From: Flavonifractor sp963557075
GTDB taxonomy: Bacteria > Bacillota > Clostridia > Oscillospirales > Oscillospiraceae
DNA length: 11,343 bases
Direction of reading: 5' to 3'
NCBI GenBank assembly: GCA_963557075.1
Contig: CAUWDA010000065.1
Coordinates: 1-11,343 of the forward strand
Part shown: one piece after another, positions 1 through 5,769 of the stretch
Layout: each line of letters opens with the position of its first letter
Position numbering within the stretch: position 1 is the first letter of the stretch
The notes under the pieces: model-generated
The model's input: the letters and a program-made list of their open reading frames with translations, nothing else
Databases searched by the model: none
What the model was told of the DNA's origin: nothing
Translations under genes and position numbers: made by a program

Positions 1-58
1 AGTGTGCTCACTGGCTCGCAATGACGGACTTGTGCAGAATGTCAATTTTGCAACAAGC
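1..58 (+). repeat. 3' part of an intergenic palindromic repeat (type B) with its tail
   Basis: The window opens inside a repeat. Bases 1-24 hold the right arm of the type B palindrome (CACTGGCTCGCAATGAC), also seen at 10808-10849 and 11093-11134. Bases 25-58 are a tail running through GACTTGTGCAG to TTTTGCAACAAGCC. The same arm plus tail recurs in inverted orientation at 4153-4200 with some substitutions. The left arm lies outside the window. The repeat sits just downstream of galU, which is on the other strand. I see no clear T-tract terminator for galU here. Confidence 0.75.
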
Positions 59-99
59 CCTTTTTATTACGGGGCATGGGTCTGCGGGATATCCACATA

Positions 100-972
100 T
101 TACCGCAGGCTCTCTGCCTTTTCCTTGATGAAGTGCCGCAGCCAGGAGGCGGTGGCCTTATTCTCCAGTGCAAAGTCGATGGTAGCCTCCAGGAAGCCGC
201 AGAGGTTGCCGGTGTCGTACCGGCGGCCGTCGAAGTTGACCGCCACCATCCGGCTCTTGCGGCACAGTTCCCGCAGGCCGTCGGTGAGCTGGATCTCGCC
301 GCCGTAGCCCGGCTTCAGATCCTCCAGAATATCGAAGATCTGGGGGGTGAGCACATACCGGCCCAGGATGGCATAGTTGGAGAACATCTCCTGGGGGGTG
401 GGCTTTTCGTTCATATCGGATACGTCGAAGATCCGGTTTTCCAGAGGGGAGATCTTGACGGAGGAGTAGCGGGAGATGGCCTCGGTGGACACCTTCTGCA
501 CACCCACGGCGGAGGCGCCGTATTTCTCCGCGCCCTCGATAAGCTGGAGGGTCACCGGCTTTTCCGCCCGCATGATATCGTCCCCCAGCAGCACGGCAAA
601 GGGCTCGTCCCCCACAAAGCGCTTGGCCCGGTAGATGGCGTGGCCCAGGCCCTTGGTCTCCTTCTGGCGCACATAGAAGATATTTGCCAGGTCGGCGGCC
701 CGGCGAACCTCCACCAGTTCACGTTCCTTGCCGGCCTGGAGCAGACGGGTCTCCAGCTCGGGGTAGTAGTCAAAGTAGTCGTCCATGGCGGACTTGGCCC
801 GGTTGGTGACAATGAGGATATCCTCGATTCCGGAGGCCACCGCCTCCTCAATGATATACTGGATCACCGGCTTGTCCACCATGGGAAGCATCTCCTTGGG
901 GACGGTCTTGGTGGCGGGGAGCATCCTTGTCCCCAGACCAGCGGCGGGAATAACGGCCTTGCGGACTTTCAT
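100..972 (-). CDS. galU: UTP--glucose-1-phosphate uridylyltransferase
   Basis: This cytoplasmic enzyme makes UDP-glucose from UTP and glucose 1-phosphate, the donor for cell-wall and surface glycans and for UDP-galactose interconversion. The 290-residue protein has the usual family length. It begins with the nucleotide-binding signature PAAGLGTRMLP (residues 9-19), followed by TKTVPKEMLP and DKPVIQYIIEEA. It continues with LLGDD (128-132), NEKPTP (188-193), GYGGEIQLTD (222-231) and GRRYDTGN (249-256), all landmarks of bacterial GalU. The ATG at 972 has an AAGGAGG site at good spacing. The gene starts 36 bp after queT stops, on the same strand, with no promoter visible between them, so the two are probably co-transcribed. 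The only doubt is whether a paralogue with another sugar-phosphate substrate is possible. Confidence 0.96.
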   Translation of the reverse strand: MKVRKAVIPAAGLGTRMLPATKTVPKEMLPMVDKPVIQYIIEEAVASGIEDILIVTNRAKSAMDDYFDYYPELETRLLQAGKERELVEVRRAADLANIFYVRQKETKGLGHAIYRAKRFVGDEPFAVLLGDDIMRAEKPVTLQLIEGAEKYGASAVGVQKVSTEAISRYSSVKISPLENRIFDVSDMNEKPTPQEMFSNYAILGRYVLTPQIFDILEDLKPGYGGEIQLTDGLRELCRKSRMVAVNFDGRRYDTGNLCGFLEATIDFALENKATASWLRHFIKEKAESLR

Positions 973-1008
973 GGGGAATCCTCCTTGTTAGGTTGAGATA
1001 GGGCGGCC

Positions 1009-1533
1009 TCAGCGGGCCAGCCGGCGCGCCGGGATCATGGCGCGGAGAAAACGTACTTTGGGCAGAGCCGCCAACAGGACGGTGCCCAGCACATAGCAGG
1101 CGGCAGCCTCACCGACCACAAAGGTCCAGAGGTTCAGCCAGTAGGACGCCCAGAATGCGCCGTTGATGGCCCCGGCGGCGGCCCAGGCCCACATGGGAGG
1201 GAGCAGCAGGGCGTTTATCACAATGGGGGGCAGGGCGGCCAAATACCAGCGGGGCATCCTGGCGGAGAGCCAGGCAGCAATGGCAGTGGCCAGGGTGCCT
1301 ACCACCATATCAATGGGCCCGTAGGGCGAGAGAATATTGGTCAGCAGGCAGCCCAGGGCCAGACCCGGCGCGGTGGCTGGGAAGAGAAAGGGCAGAACAG
1401 TGAGGGCCTCGCCCAGGCGGACCTGCACCGGTCCGAAGGTGAGCCGAAAAATGTTGCCGAAGTAGCATAGTACAAAGTAGATGGCCGCCGCCATGGCGGC
1501 AAGGGTGAGATCGCGGGTGTTGAATTTACGCAT
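1009..1533 (-). CDS. queT: QueT-family ECF transporter substrate-binding (S) component
   Basis: A 174-residue, very hydrophobic protein with about five or six membrane segments. Members of the QueT family are S components of energy-coupling factor transporters; they bind a queuosine precursor (preQ1/preQ0-type) and rely on shared EcfA/EcfT modules encoded elsewhere. Family landmarks are FGPVQVRLGEALTVLPF (residues 33-49) and the NILSPYGPIDMVVGTLAT stretch (66-83). I chose the ATG at 1533. It follows a GGAGG at 1551-1547, although the 13-nt spacing is longer than usual. The frame stays open to 1668, but that would place the start codon inside the promoter. The divergent niaR gene leaves open a different vitamin-like substrate: NiaX, a niacin S component, is a known NiaR target, but the sequence motifs fit QueT better. 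Confidence 0.88.
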   Translation of the reverse strand: MRKFNTRDLTLAAMAAAIYFVLCYFGNIFRLTFGPVQVRLGEALTVLPFLFPATAPGLALGCLLTNILSPYGPIDMVVGTLATAIAAWLSARMPRWYLAALPPIVINALLLPPMWAWAAAGAINGAFWASYWLNLWTFVVGEAAACYVLGTVLLAALPKVRFLRAMIPARRLAR

Positions 1534-1546
1534 GTTGAACTCAGAA

Positions 1547-1633
1547 CCTCCATTTTGGTATTTAGAGAACGGCGGTGAGTCCCGCCGAACGAACGCGGCA
1601 GAGCCGCGCTTGGACCGGGTGTGGAAACCGGTC
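1547..1633 (-). ncRNA. Structured 5' leader of queT; candidate riboswitch with loop-to-SD pseudoknot
   Basis: On the minus strand, three hairpins lie between the predicted transcription start and the start codon. Hairpin 1 pairs GACCGG (1633-1628) with CCGGTC (1618-1613) around the loop TTTCCACAC. Hairpin 2 pairs CGCGGC (1608-1603) with GCCGCG (1599-1594). Hairpin 3 pairs CGGCGG (1587-1582) with CCGCCG (1575-1570). Bases TTTCCA in loop 1 (1627-1622) can pair with TGGAGG (1552-1547), which is the Shine-Dalgarno site. A hairpin loop pairing to the SD with extra hairpins in between is the topology of preQ1-II and preQ1-III riboswitches, and preQ1 riboswitches commonly precede queT genes. I do not recognise the conserved bases of a named class, so the riboswitch call is inference. 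Confidence 0.45.
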
Positions 1634-1639
1634 AAATTT

Positions 1640-1668
1640 ATTTTAACATATTCCCCCGGGTATGGCAA
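1640..1668 (-). promoter_or_regulatory. Sigma-A-type promoter of queT(-galU)
   Basis: On the minus strand, TTGCCA (1668-1663) and TAAAAT (1645-1640) are separated by exactly 17 nt, with TGT before the -10 box (extended -10). Transcription would start near G1633, the first base of leader hairpin 1. The -35 boxes of this promoter and of the divergent niaR promoter are about 30 bp apart. Confidence 0.75.
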
Positions 1669-1697
1669 GCGGAGGAGCCGGGGAGGAGGAAGAGTGA

Positions 1698-1726
1698 TTT
1701 ACAGGGGCCGCAGAACCTGCTATACT
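1698..1726 (+). promoter_or_regulatory. Sigma-A-type promoter of niaR
   Basis: TTTACA (1698-1703) and TATACT (1721-1726) are 17 nt apart, with an extended -10 (TGC just before the box). The predicted leader is only about 27 nt and shows no hairpin. I found no convincing inverted-repeat operator overlapping it, so autoregulation by NiaR cannot be shown here. Confidence 0.75.
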
Positions 1727-1759
1727 GGAAAAAAGAATACAAAAGGGGGAGAACGCGGT

Positions 1760-2281
1760 ATGGAGCATTCGACAGCCCGGGCCCGCCGTCTGGCGGTGAA
1801 ACAGGCGCTGGAGGAGACGGAAGAGCCTCTTAACGCTACGGCGCTGGCCAAACGCTTTTCTGTAAGCCGGCAGATCATTGTGGGGGACGTGGCCCTGCTG
1901 CGGGCGGCGGGAGAGGAGATCCTGGCCACACCCCGGGGCTATGTGCTGGGCAGACGAAGCGCCGGAGAGGAGTACCGGGTGGCCTGCATCCATACGCCGG
2001 AGGAGATGGAGGACGAGCTCAACGCCATCGTGGACGCCGGAGGCGAGGTGGCGGATGTGATCGTAGAACACCCGGTATATGGACAATTGACAGGCATATT
2101 GGGCGTCAGATCCCGATATGATGTACAGGAGTTTTTGAGACGGGTGTGGGAGGACGGAGCCCGCCCTTTGTCTGATCTGACAGGGGGGATCCACCTGCAT
2201 ACGATTCGCTGCGCGGACGAGGAAACCTTTCAAAGAGTTCGGAAAGCACTCCAAAAAAGAGGGTTTTTGCTGAATATGTAA
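1760..2281 (+). CDS. niaR: NiaR-type transcriptional regulator of NAD/niacin genes (3H domain)
   Basis: A 173-residue DNA-binding repressor. In the NiaR family, nicotinic acid is the co-repressor and the targets are NAD synthesis and niacin uptake genes. The N-terminal winged helix-turn-helix (about residues 6-64) includes NATALAKRFSVSRQIIVGDV and ends in the wing LATPRGYVL. The 3H domain follows (about 70-173) with CIHTPEEM, VEHPVYG and GGIHLHT. H78, E86, H145 and H147 match the nickel-site residues I recall from the Thermotoga maritima NiaR structure. The ATG at 1760 follows GGGGGAG and matches the usual family start. The frame is open further upstream, but there it overlaps the queT leader on the other strand. 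The length is normal. No NAD synthesis genes are in the window, so the targets lie elsewhere unless queT is one. Confidence 0.93.
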   Translation: MEHSTARARRLAVKQALEETEEPLNATALAKRFSVSRQIIVGDVALLRAAGEEILATPRGYVLGRRSAGEEYRVACIHTPEEMEDELNAIVDAGGEVADVIVEHPVYGQLTGILGVRSRYDVQEFLRRVWEDGARPLSDLTGGIHLHTIRCADEETFQRVRKALQKRGFLLNM

Positions 2282-2331
2282 ATTTAAAATGAAGGCCTGT
2301 CGATGGGCCTGTTAAATTTGCCGAAAAAGTA

Positions 2332-2360
2332 TTGCCAAAGTGTGAATAATGGTGTATCAT
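2332..2360 (+). promoter_or_regulatory. Sigma-A-type promoter of the NhaC-family gene
   Basis: TTGCCA (2332-2337) and TATCAT (2355-2360) are separated by 17 nt. The predicted start near 2367 gives a leader of about 55 nt that begins with a stem-loop. The promoter lies in the 140-bp gap after niaR, where I see no terminator with a T-tract, so read-through from niaR is possible. Confidence 0.75.
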
Positions 2361-2366
2361 AGGGTA

Positions 2367-2400
2367 CGAATCCTTGGGTTGGGGAGGCTTTAAGGGTTCG
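2367..2400 (+). promoter_or_regulatory. 5'-terminal stem-loop in the leader of the NhaC-family gene
   Basis: CGAATCCTT (2367-2375) pairs with AAGGGTTCG (2392-2400) through 9 bp including one G-U, around a 16-nt loop. The loop contains GGGGAGG (2381-2387), a second Shine-Dalgarno-like sequence upstream of the working one (GGAGGG at 2411-2416). A stem at the extreme 5' end would be expected to slow 5'-end-dependent mRNA decay; that role is inferred. Confidence 0.6.
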
Positions 2401-2421
2401 AAATTATAAGGGAGGGTTATT

Positions 2422-4080
2422 ATGAACTCACCACGTATGCAACGCTTCGGCAGAATCCTGATGGTACTTTTTGCCCTGGCATGTGTCCTGACGACTGTCG
2501 CCTTTGCTGAGGGCGACGCACCGACCAGTGCGGTATACGGGACCATCGCGTCCCTGCTGCCCCCTGTGGTAGCTATCGGTCTGGCCCTGATCACCAAAGA
2601 AGTGTATTCGTCTCTGTTCCTCGGTATCCTGGCCGGCTGTTTCCTGCAGGTGAACGGCAATCCTCTGGACGCGTTCCAGTTCTTTGTCAGCCACCTGTGC
2701 TCCAACGCCGGCGGCAACATGGGCATCCTGATGTTCCTGGTCATCCTGGGCTGCATGGTGGCTCTGATGATCCGGGCCGGCGGCTCCAAGGCCTACGGCG
2801 ATTGGGCTGTGTCCCACATCAAGACCAAGTCCGGCGCTCTGTGGTCCACCTTCATCCTGGCTCTGGTGCTGGGCGTGGACGACTACTTCAACAACCTGAC
2901 CACCGGTAACGTGATGCGTCCCGTCGCCGACGGCCACCACATCTCCCGTGCCAAGCTGTCCTACATGTGCGACGCTACCGCCGCTCCTGTTTGTATCATG
3001 ATGCCCGTGTCCTCCTGGGCCGCGGCCGTCACCGGCGTTATCGGCAACGAGGAGGTCGGCTTCCAGATCTTCCTGCGGGCCATCCCCTACAACTACTACG
3101 CCATCCTGACCCTGGTGTTCATCATGGTCATGACGAGCCTGAACATCGACTACGGTCCCATGCGCACCCACGAGCAGAACGCTGCCAAGGGTGACCTGTA
3201 CACCACTCCCGAGCGTCCCTTCGCTGACGCCACCGAGATGAAGTTCAATCCCGAGGGCAAGGTCATCGACCTGGTCATCCCCGTGATCATCCTCATCATC
3301 GGCTGCGTGTCCGCCATGATCTATGTCGGCTTCCAGAACGGCGGTACCAACCTGATCACCGCCTTCGCCAACACCTCTGCGTTCGACGCTCTGCCCTTCG
3401 GCTCCCTGATCGCTCTGATCATCAACATGATCTACTTCATGATCCGTCGTTCCATGAAGTTCACCGAGCTGATGGACTGCCTGCCTGAGGGCTTCAAGCA
3501 GATGGTTCCCGCCATCCTGATCCTCTGCCTGGCCTGGACCATCGGCGACGTGACCAAGGGCCTGGGCGCTCCCCAGTTCGTGGCCGGCATCGTTGAGGGC
3601 CTGAGCGGCAGCCTGTACGCTCTGCTGCCCGCCGTGGTGTTCATCATCGCCGCTTTCCTGGGCTTCGCCACCGGTACTTCCTGGGGCACCTTCTCCATCC
3701 TGCTGCCCATCGTCATCCCCGTCTTCTCCGGCGGCACTCCCGCTGTTGACCTGACCGTGGCTGACCTGAACAACAACCTGCTGATGATCTCCATCGCTGC
3801 TACTCTGGGCGGCGCGGTTATGGGCGACCACTGCTCCCCCATCTCCGATACCACCATCATGGCTTCCTCCGGCGCTCAGTGCTACCACCTGAATCACGTG
3901 GCCACTCAGCTGCCCTACGCCGTGACTGTGGCTGCTGTGGCGTTCGTCAACTACATCATCACTGCTTTCATCAAGAACCCCATCATCTGCCTGCCCATCG
4001 CTATCGTGTCTATGGTGCTCGTCCTGCTGGTTATCGGCAAGGTCAACCACTCCATGAACCGTCACTCTCAGCGCGACTGA
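2422..4080 (+). CDS. NhaC-family membrane antiporter/transporter
   Basis: A 552-residue, polytopic inner-membrane protein of the NhaC/ion-transporter superfamily. Conserved landmarks are LGVDDYFNNLTTGNVMRPVA (residues 150-169), GFATGTSWGTF (414-424) and GDHCSPISDTT (468-478). The last is the hallmark acidic/polar helix motif of this family. Members are usually annotated as Na+/H+ antiporters, but relatives such as MleN exchange organic anions, so the substrate cannot be fixed from sequence. The N-terminus (residues 8-29, ending AFA-EG) looks like a cleavable signal peptide ahead of the first core helix. The ATG at 2422 has GGAGGG five bases upstream. Codon use differs from the neighbours: many GCT, CGT, GGT and GTC codons and almost no GGG or CGG, which suggests strong expression. 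It is a single-gene transcript with its own promoter and terminator. Confidence 0.88.
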   Translation: MNSPRMQRFGRILMVLFALACVLTTVAFAEGDAPTSAVYGTIASLLPPVVAIGLALITKEVYSSLFLGILAGCFLQVNGNPLDAFQFFVSHLCSNAGGNMGILMFLVILGCMVALMIRAGGSKAYGDWAVSHIKTKSGALWSTFILALVLGVDDYFNNLTTGNVMRPVADGHHISRAKLSYMCDATAAPVCIMMPVSSWAAAVTGVIGNEEVGFQIFLRAIPYNYYAILTLVFIMVMTSLNIDYGPMRTHEQNAAKGDLYTTPERPFADATEMKFNPEGKVIDLVIPVIILIIGCVSAMIYVGFQNGGTNLITAFANTSAFDALPFGSLIALIINMIYFMIRRSMKFTELMDCLPEGFKQMVPAILILCLAWTIGDVTKGLGAPQFVAGIVEGLSGSLYALLPAVVFIIAAFLGFATGTSWGTFSILLPIVIPVFSGGTPAVDLTVADLNNNLLMISIAATLGGAVMGDHCSPISDTTIMASSGAQCYHLNHVATQLPYAVTVAAVAFVNYIITAFIKNPIICLPIAIVSMVLVLLVIGKVNHSMNRHSQRD

Positions 4081-4117
4081 GATCTGTGACTGGCAGTTCG
4101 CAGACAAGAGATAATAG

Positions 4118-4150
4118 AAGGCCGCCGCTCTTCGGAGCGGCGGCCTTTTT
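4118..4150 (+). terminator. Rho-independent terminator of the NhaC-family gene
   Basis: GGCCGCCGCTC (4120-4130) pairs perfectly with GAGCGGCGGCC (4135-4145) around a UUCG tetraloop closed by C-G, followed by TTTTT. AA at 4118-4119 can extend the stem. It lies 37 bp after the stop codon. This is a textbook strong terminator. Confidence 0.96.
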
Positions 4151-4152
4151 AG

Positions 4153-4270
4153 TGCCTGTTGCAAAATGGACCTTTTGCACGAGTCTGTCATTGCGGGCCA
4201 GTGTGTGCAGAAGGTGAATTGCCCCGCAAGGGGCAAGAGAAGCCGCCCTGGGTGCTGGCGTGACGATCCG
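4153..4270 (-). repeat. Type B palindromic repeat with tail, split by a nested 45-nt element
   Basis: Read on the minus strand, this is the same repeat as at 1-58. The tail and right arm (CACTGGCCCGCAATGACAG) occupy about 4153-4205, and the left arm (GTCACGCCAG) lies near 4255-4265. Between the arms sits a 45-nt element, 4254-4210 on the minus strand. It also occurs at 10699-10743 and 10986-11030, where it splits a different palindrome. The element has its own hairpin, GCCCC/GGGGC, around 4220-4236. This copy has a slightly larger loop and a few substitutions. Confidence 0.75.
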
Positions 4271-4301
4271 TTTTCACAGGAAATTGAGACGGAGCTCCAT
4301 G

Positions 4302-4332
4302 AAAAACGGCCGCCCACTGGGCGGCCGTTTTT
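4302..4332. terminator. Bidirectional intrinsic terminator
   Basis: ACGGCCGCCC (4306-4315) pairs with GGGCGGCCGT (4319-4328) around ACT. It is preceded by a run of A and followed by a run of T, so it has the shape of an intrinsic terminator on both strands. It lies between the plus-strand NhaC gene and the minus-strand surface operon, where it can insulate the two convergent transcripts. Confidence 0.85.
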
Positions 4333-4405
4333 CTCGGAATGACAGGGCTTTTGTGGGGCTTGCGCAGTTTGTAATAGGCCGTTTTTGGCGCCTACTGTGT
4401 GGGGA

Positions 4406-4433
4406 CGCGGGCGACCATAAAGGTCGCCCCTGC
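4406..4433 (-). repeat. Solitary REP-like hairpin (GCAG-headed variant)
   Basis: On the minus strand the unit reads GCAG, then the stem GGGCGACC, the loop TTTAT, the arm GGTCGCCC and a GCG tail. This matches the array units at 10562-11045 (GTAG, GGGCCGATG, CATCGGCCC) in layout and outer bases. The inner stem differs on both arms and still pairs perfectly. From 4434 to 4520 I see nothing recognisable. Confidence 0.6.
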
Positions 4434-4520
4434 GAGAGACAGAGCGGCGGGAGGGGACGGTGGACGGCGTCCCGGGTCGTCACGCCCCGCAGAGAGGTGA
4501 GGGGACTCTTATAACGCAGC

Positions 4521-4550
4521 AGGGCGGCGGGGATGATCCCCCGCCGCCCT
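4521..4550. other. Strong GC hairpin downstream of the surface operon
   Basis: AGGGCGGCGGGG (4521-4532) pairs with CCCCGCCGCCCT (4539-4550) through 12 bp around a six-base loop. It lies about 70 bp past the stop codon of the DHHW gene, read on the minus strand. No T-tract follows on either strand, so it is not a standard intrinsic terminator. It may protect the 3' end of the operon mRNA or act as a T-less terminator. Confidence 0.55.
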
Positions 4551-4618
4551 GTAGGTTCAGGCGCTCATTATCCTGGAAGATGGGATTCGGGCCGACCTGA
4601 GATGCTGCACCCGCAGGC

Positions 4619-5755
4619 TCAGCGGGTGAGCCAGAACAGGTTGGAGTCGGTCACAAAGTTGGGAGCGCTGTAGAGGACCAGCGCCTGGTCGATGCCGTTC
4701 TGCTGGATGTAGTCGGCGATAGACAGCTTGTAGTACCGCAGGTCCAGAAGGTGGATCTCAGAGAAATGAGGGGTGAGGAAGGGGACCACGGTATCGGCGT
4801 AGGAGTCCCGGATCACCAGAAGCTTGGGCTTGTCGGCGTTGGGGGTCTTGACTACACCCAGAGACTGGTTGCCGCCCAGAAACATGGAGTACTTGTCCTT
4901 GACGGAGAGGAAGGAGGTGTCGTACAGAGGACGGGGCACCTCCACCGGCTTGCCGGTGCTGTCGTAGGTGTGGCTGGTGACGGTGATGCCGGTATCGGGC
5001 ACATAGGTGGTGATGGTGTCAGGCTTCACCCAGCGCACGCCGGAGGAGGAGAACACAGTGCCGTAGAACTCGGTGGAGCGGACGGTCTCGGTGTAGGTGT
5101 CCAGGGGTACGGGCGTAAAGCCCAGGGCAGAGGCCAGGCCGGTGTAGCCGTAATAGGCGCCCAGGCTGGTCCAGTGGTGGTCGGTGCGGTAGAAGATGGC
5201 CTCGTCCTTGTGGGCCATCAGGGGGGTGTACAGGTCGGCCCAGGTAGCGCCGGGAACGGCGGCCTTGGCCTGGTCCAGCAGAGCGGTCTGGCTGGCGTTG
5301 GGCGCGCCGGCGGGCAGCCGGTCGGCCCAGATGGAGGCCTGAGTGGGGATGAGGGAGAAAATCACCGGGATATCCACATGCTCCACAAAGGTATTCACAT
5401 AATTCAGATTTTCACTTACCCTGCCGGCGTCAGGCTGGTCAAAGCGGGTGATGAGCGTGTCCTGGTCGCAGAAGTAGACGTTGTTGTTCTCCTTTTTGCC
5501 CAGGGCCCGCTCTGTAGAGGACTTCAGGCCGATCCAGGCGTCCCGGCCCACAAACTGGTCGGTGGTGTAGGTCTCAAAATCCTTCATGAAGGAGCCGCTG
5601 AGGAGGCTCTTGGCTGACAGCGCAGGCATCTGAGCCAGGTTGCGGTTCTCCATCTGAGAGAATTCCCGGTCGGGGGCGGCGGCATTGGCCACCAGGAACA
5701 GGCCGATAAAGGCACAGAACAGGGTGGTGATGAAGATACAGTACTTTTTCGACAT
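4619..5755 (-). CDS. DHHW-family (AlgJ/AlgX-like SGNH) surface acylation partner
   Basis: A 378-residue protein with an N-terminal membrane anchor or signal peptide (residues 5-27) and an extracytoplasmic domain. Motifs are ENRNLAQMP (36-44), DQFVGRDAWIGLK (66-78), TDHHWT (191-196) and VIRDSYAD (314-321). D192, H194 and S318 fit the Ser/Asp-x-His arrangement of AlgJ and AlgX. Those proteins receive acyl groups from an MBOAT protein and transfer them to, or remove them from, an extracellular polymer. The ATG at 5755 lies 14 nt after the MBOAT stop codon and its GGAGG sits in that gap, so the two genes are tightly coupled. The frame is open upstream into the MBOAT gene, but that part is in the wrong frame to be real. 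The acceptor polymer is unknown; no glycan synthase is nearby. Confidence 0.88.
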   Translation of the reverse strand: MSKKYCIFITTLFCAFIGLFLVANAAAPDREFSQMENRNLAQMPALSAKSLLSGSFMKDFETYTTDQFVGRDAWIGLKSSTERALGKKENNNVYFCDQDTLITRFDQPDAGRVSENLNYVNTFVEHVDIPVIFSLIPTQASIWADRLPAGAPNASQTALLDQAKAAVPGATWADLYTPLMAHKDEAIFYRTDHHWTSLGAYYGYTGLASALGFTPVPLDTYTETVRSTEFYGTVFSSSGVRWVKPDTITTYVPDTGITVTSHTYDSTGKPVEVPRPLYDTSFLSVKDKYSMFLGGNQSLGVVKTPNADKPKLLVIRDSYADTVVPFLTPHFSEIHLLDLRYYKLSIADYIQQNGIDQALVLYSAPNFVTDSNLFWLTR

Positions 5756-5769
5756 GGTCAAGCCTCCAA

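Noticed and set aside
78..107. Hairpin CTGCGG/CCGCAG at the end of galU as a terminator
   Set aside because: It has a short stem with a large loop, overlaps the stop codon, and is not followed by a T-tract on the minus strand.
1547..1633. A preQ1-I (type 1) riboswitch or a THF/TPP riboswitch upstream of queT
   Set aside because: The compact preQ1-I signature with an A-rich tail and the conserved cores of THF and TPP aptamers are not visible. Only the general pseudoknot layout remains, and it is reported as a candidate.
1534..1668. Longer queT start (219 codons, from 1668)
   Set aside because: It would begin with TTG inside the -35 box and translate through the structured leader. The family's usual N-terminus matches the ATG at 1533.
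2428..4317. A 629-codon open frame on the minus strand opposite the NhaC-family gene
   Set aside because: The product is an unnatural His/Gly/Asp/Val-rich chain and the frame is the mirror of a C-ending codon pattern in a well-recognised gene. It has no ribosome site and no domain.
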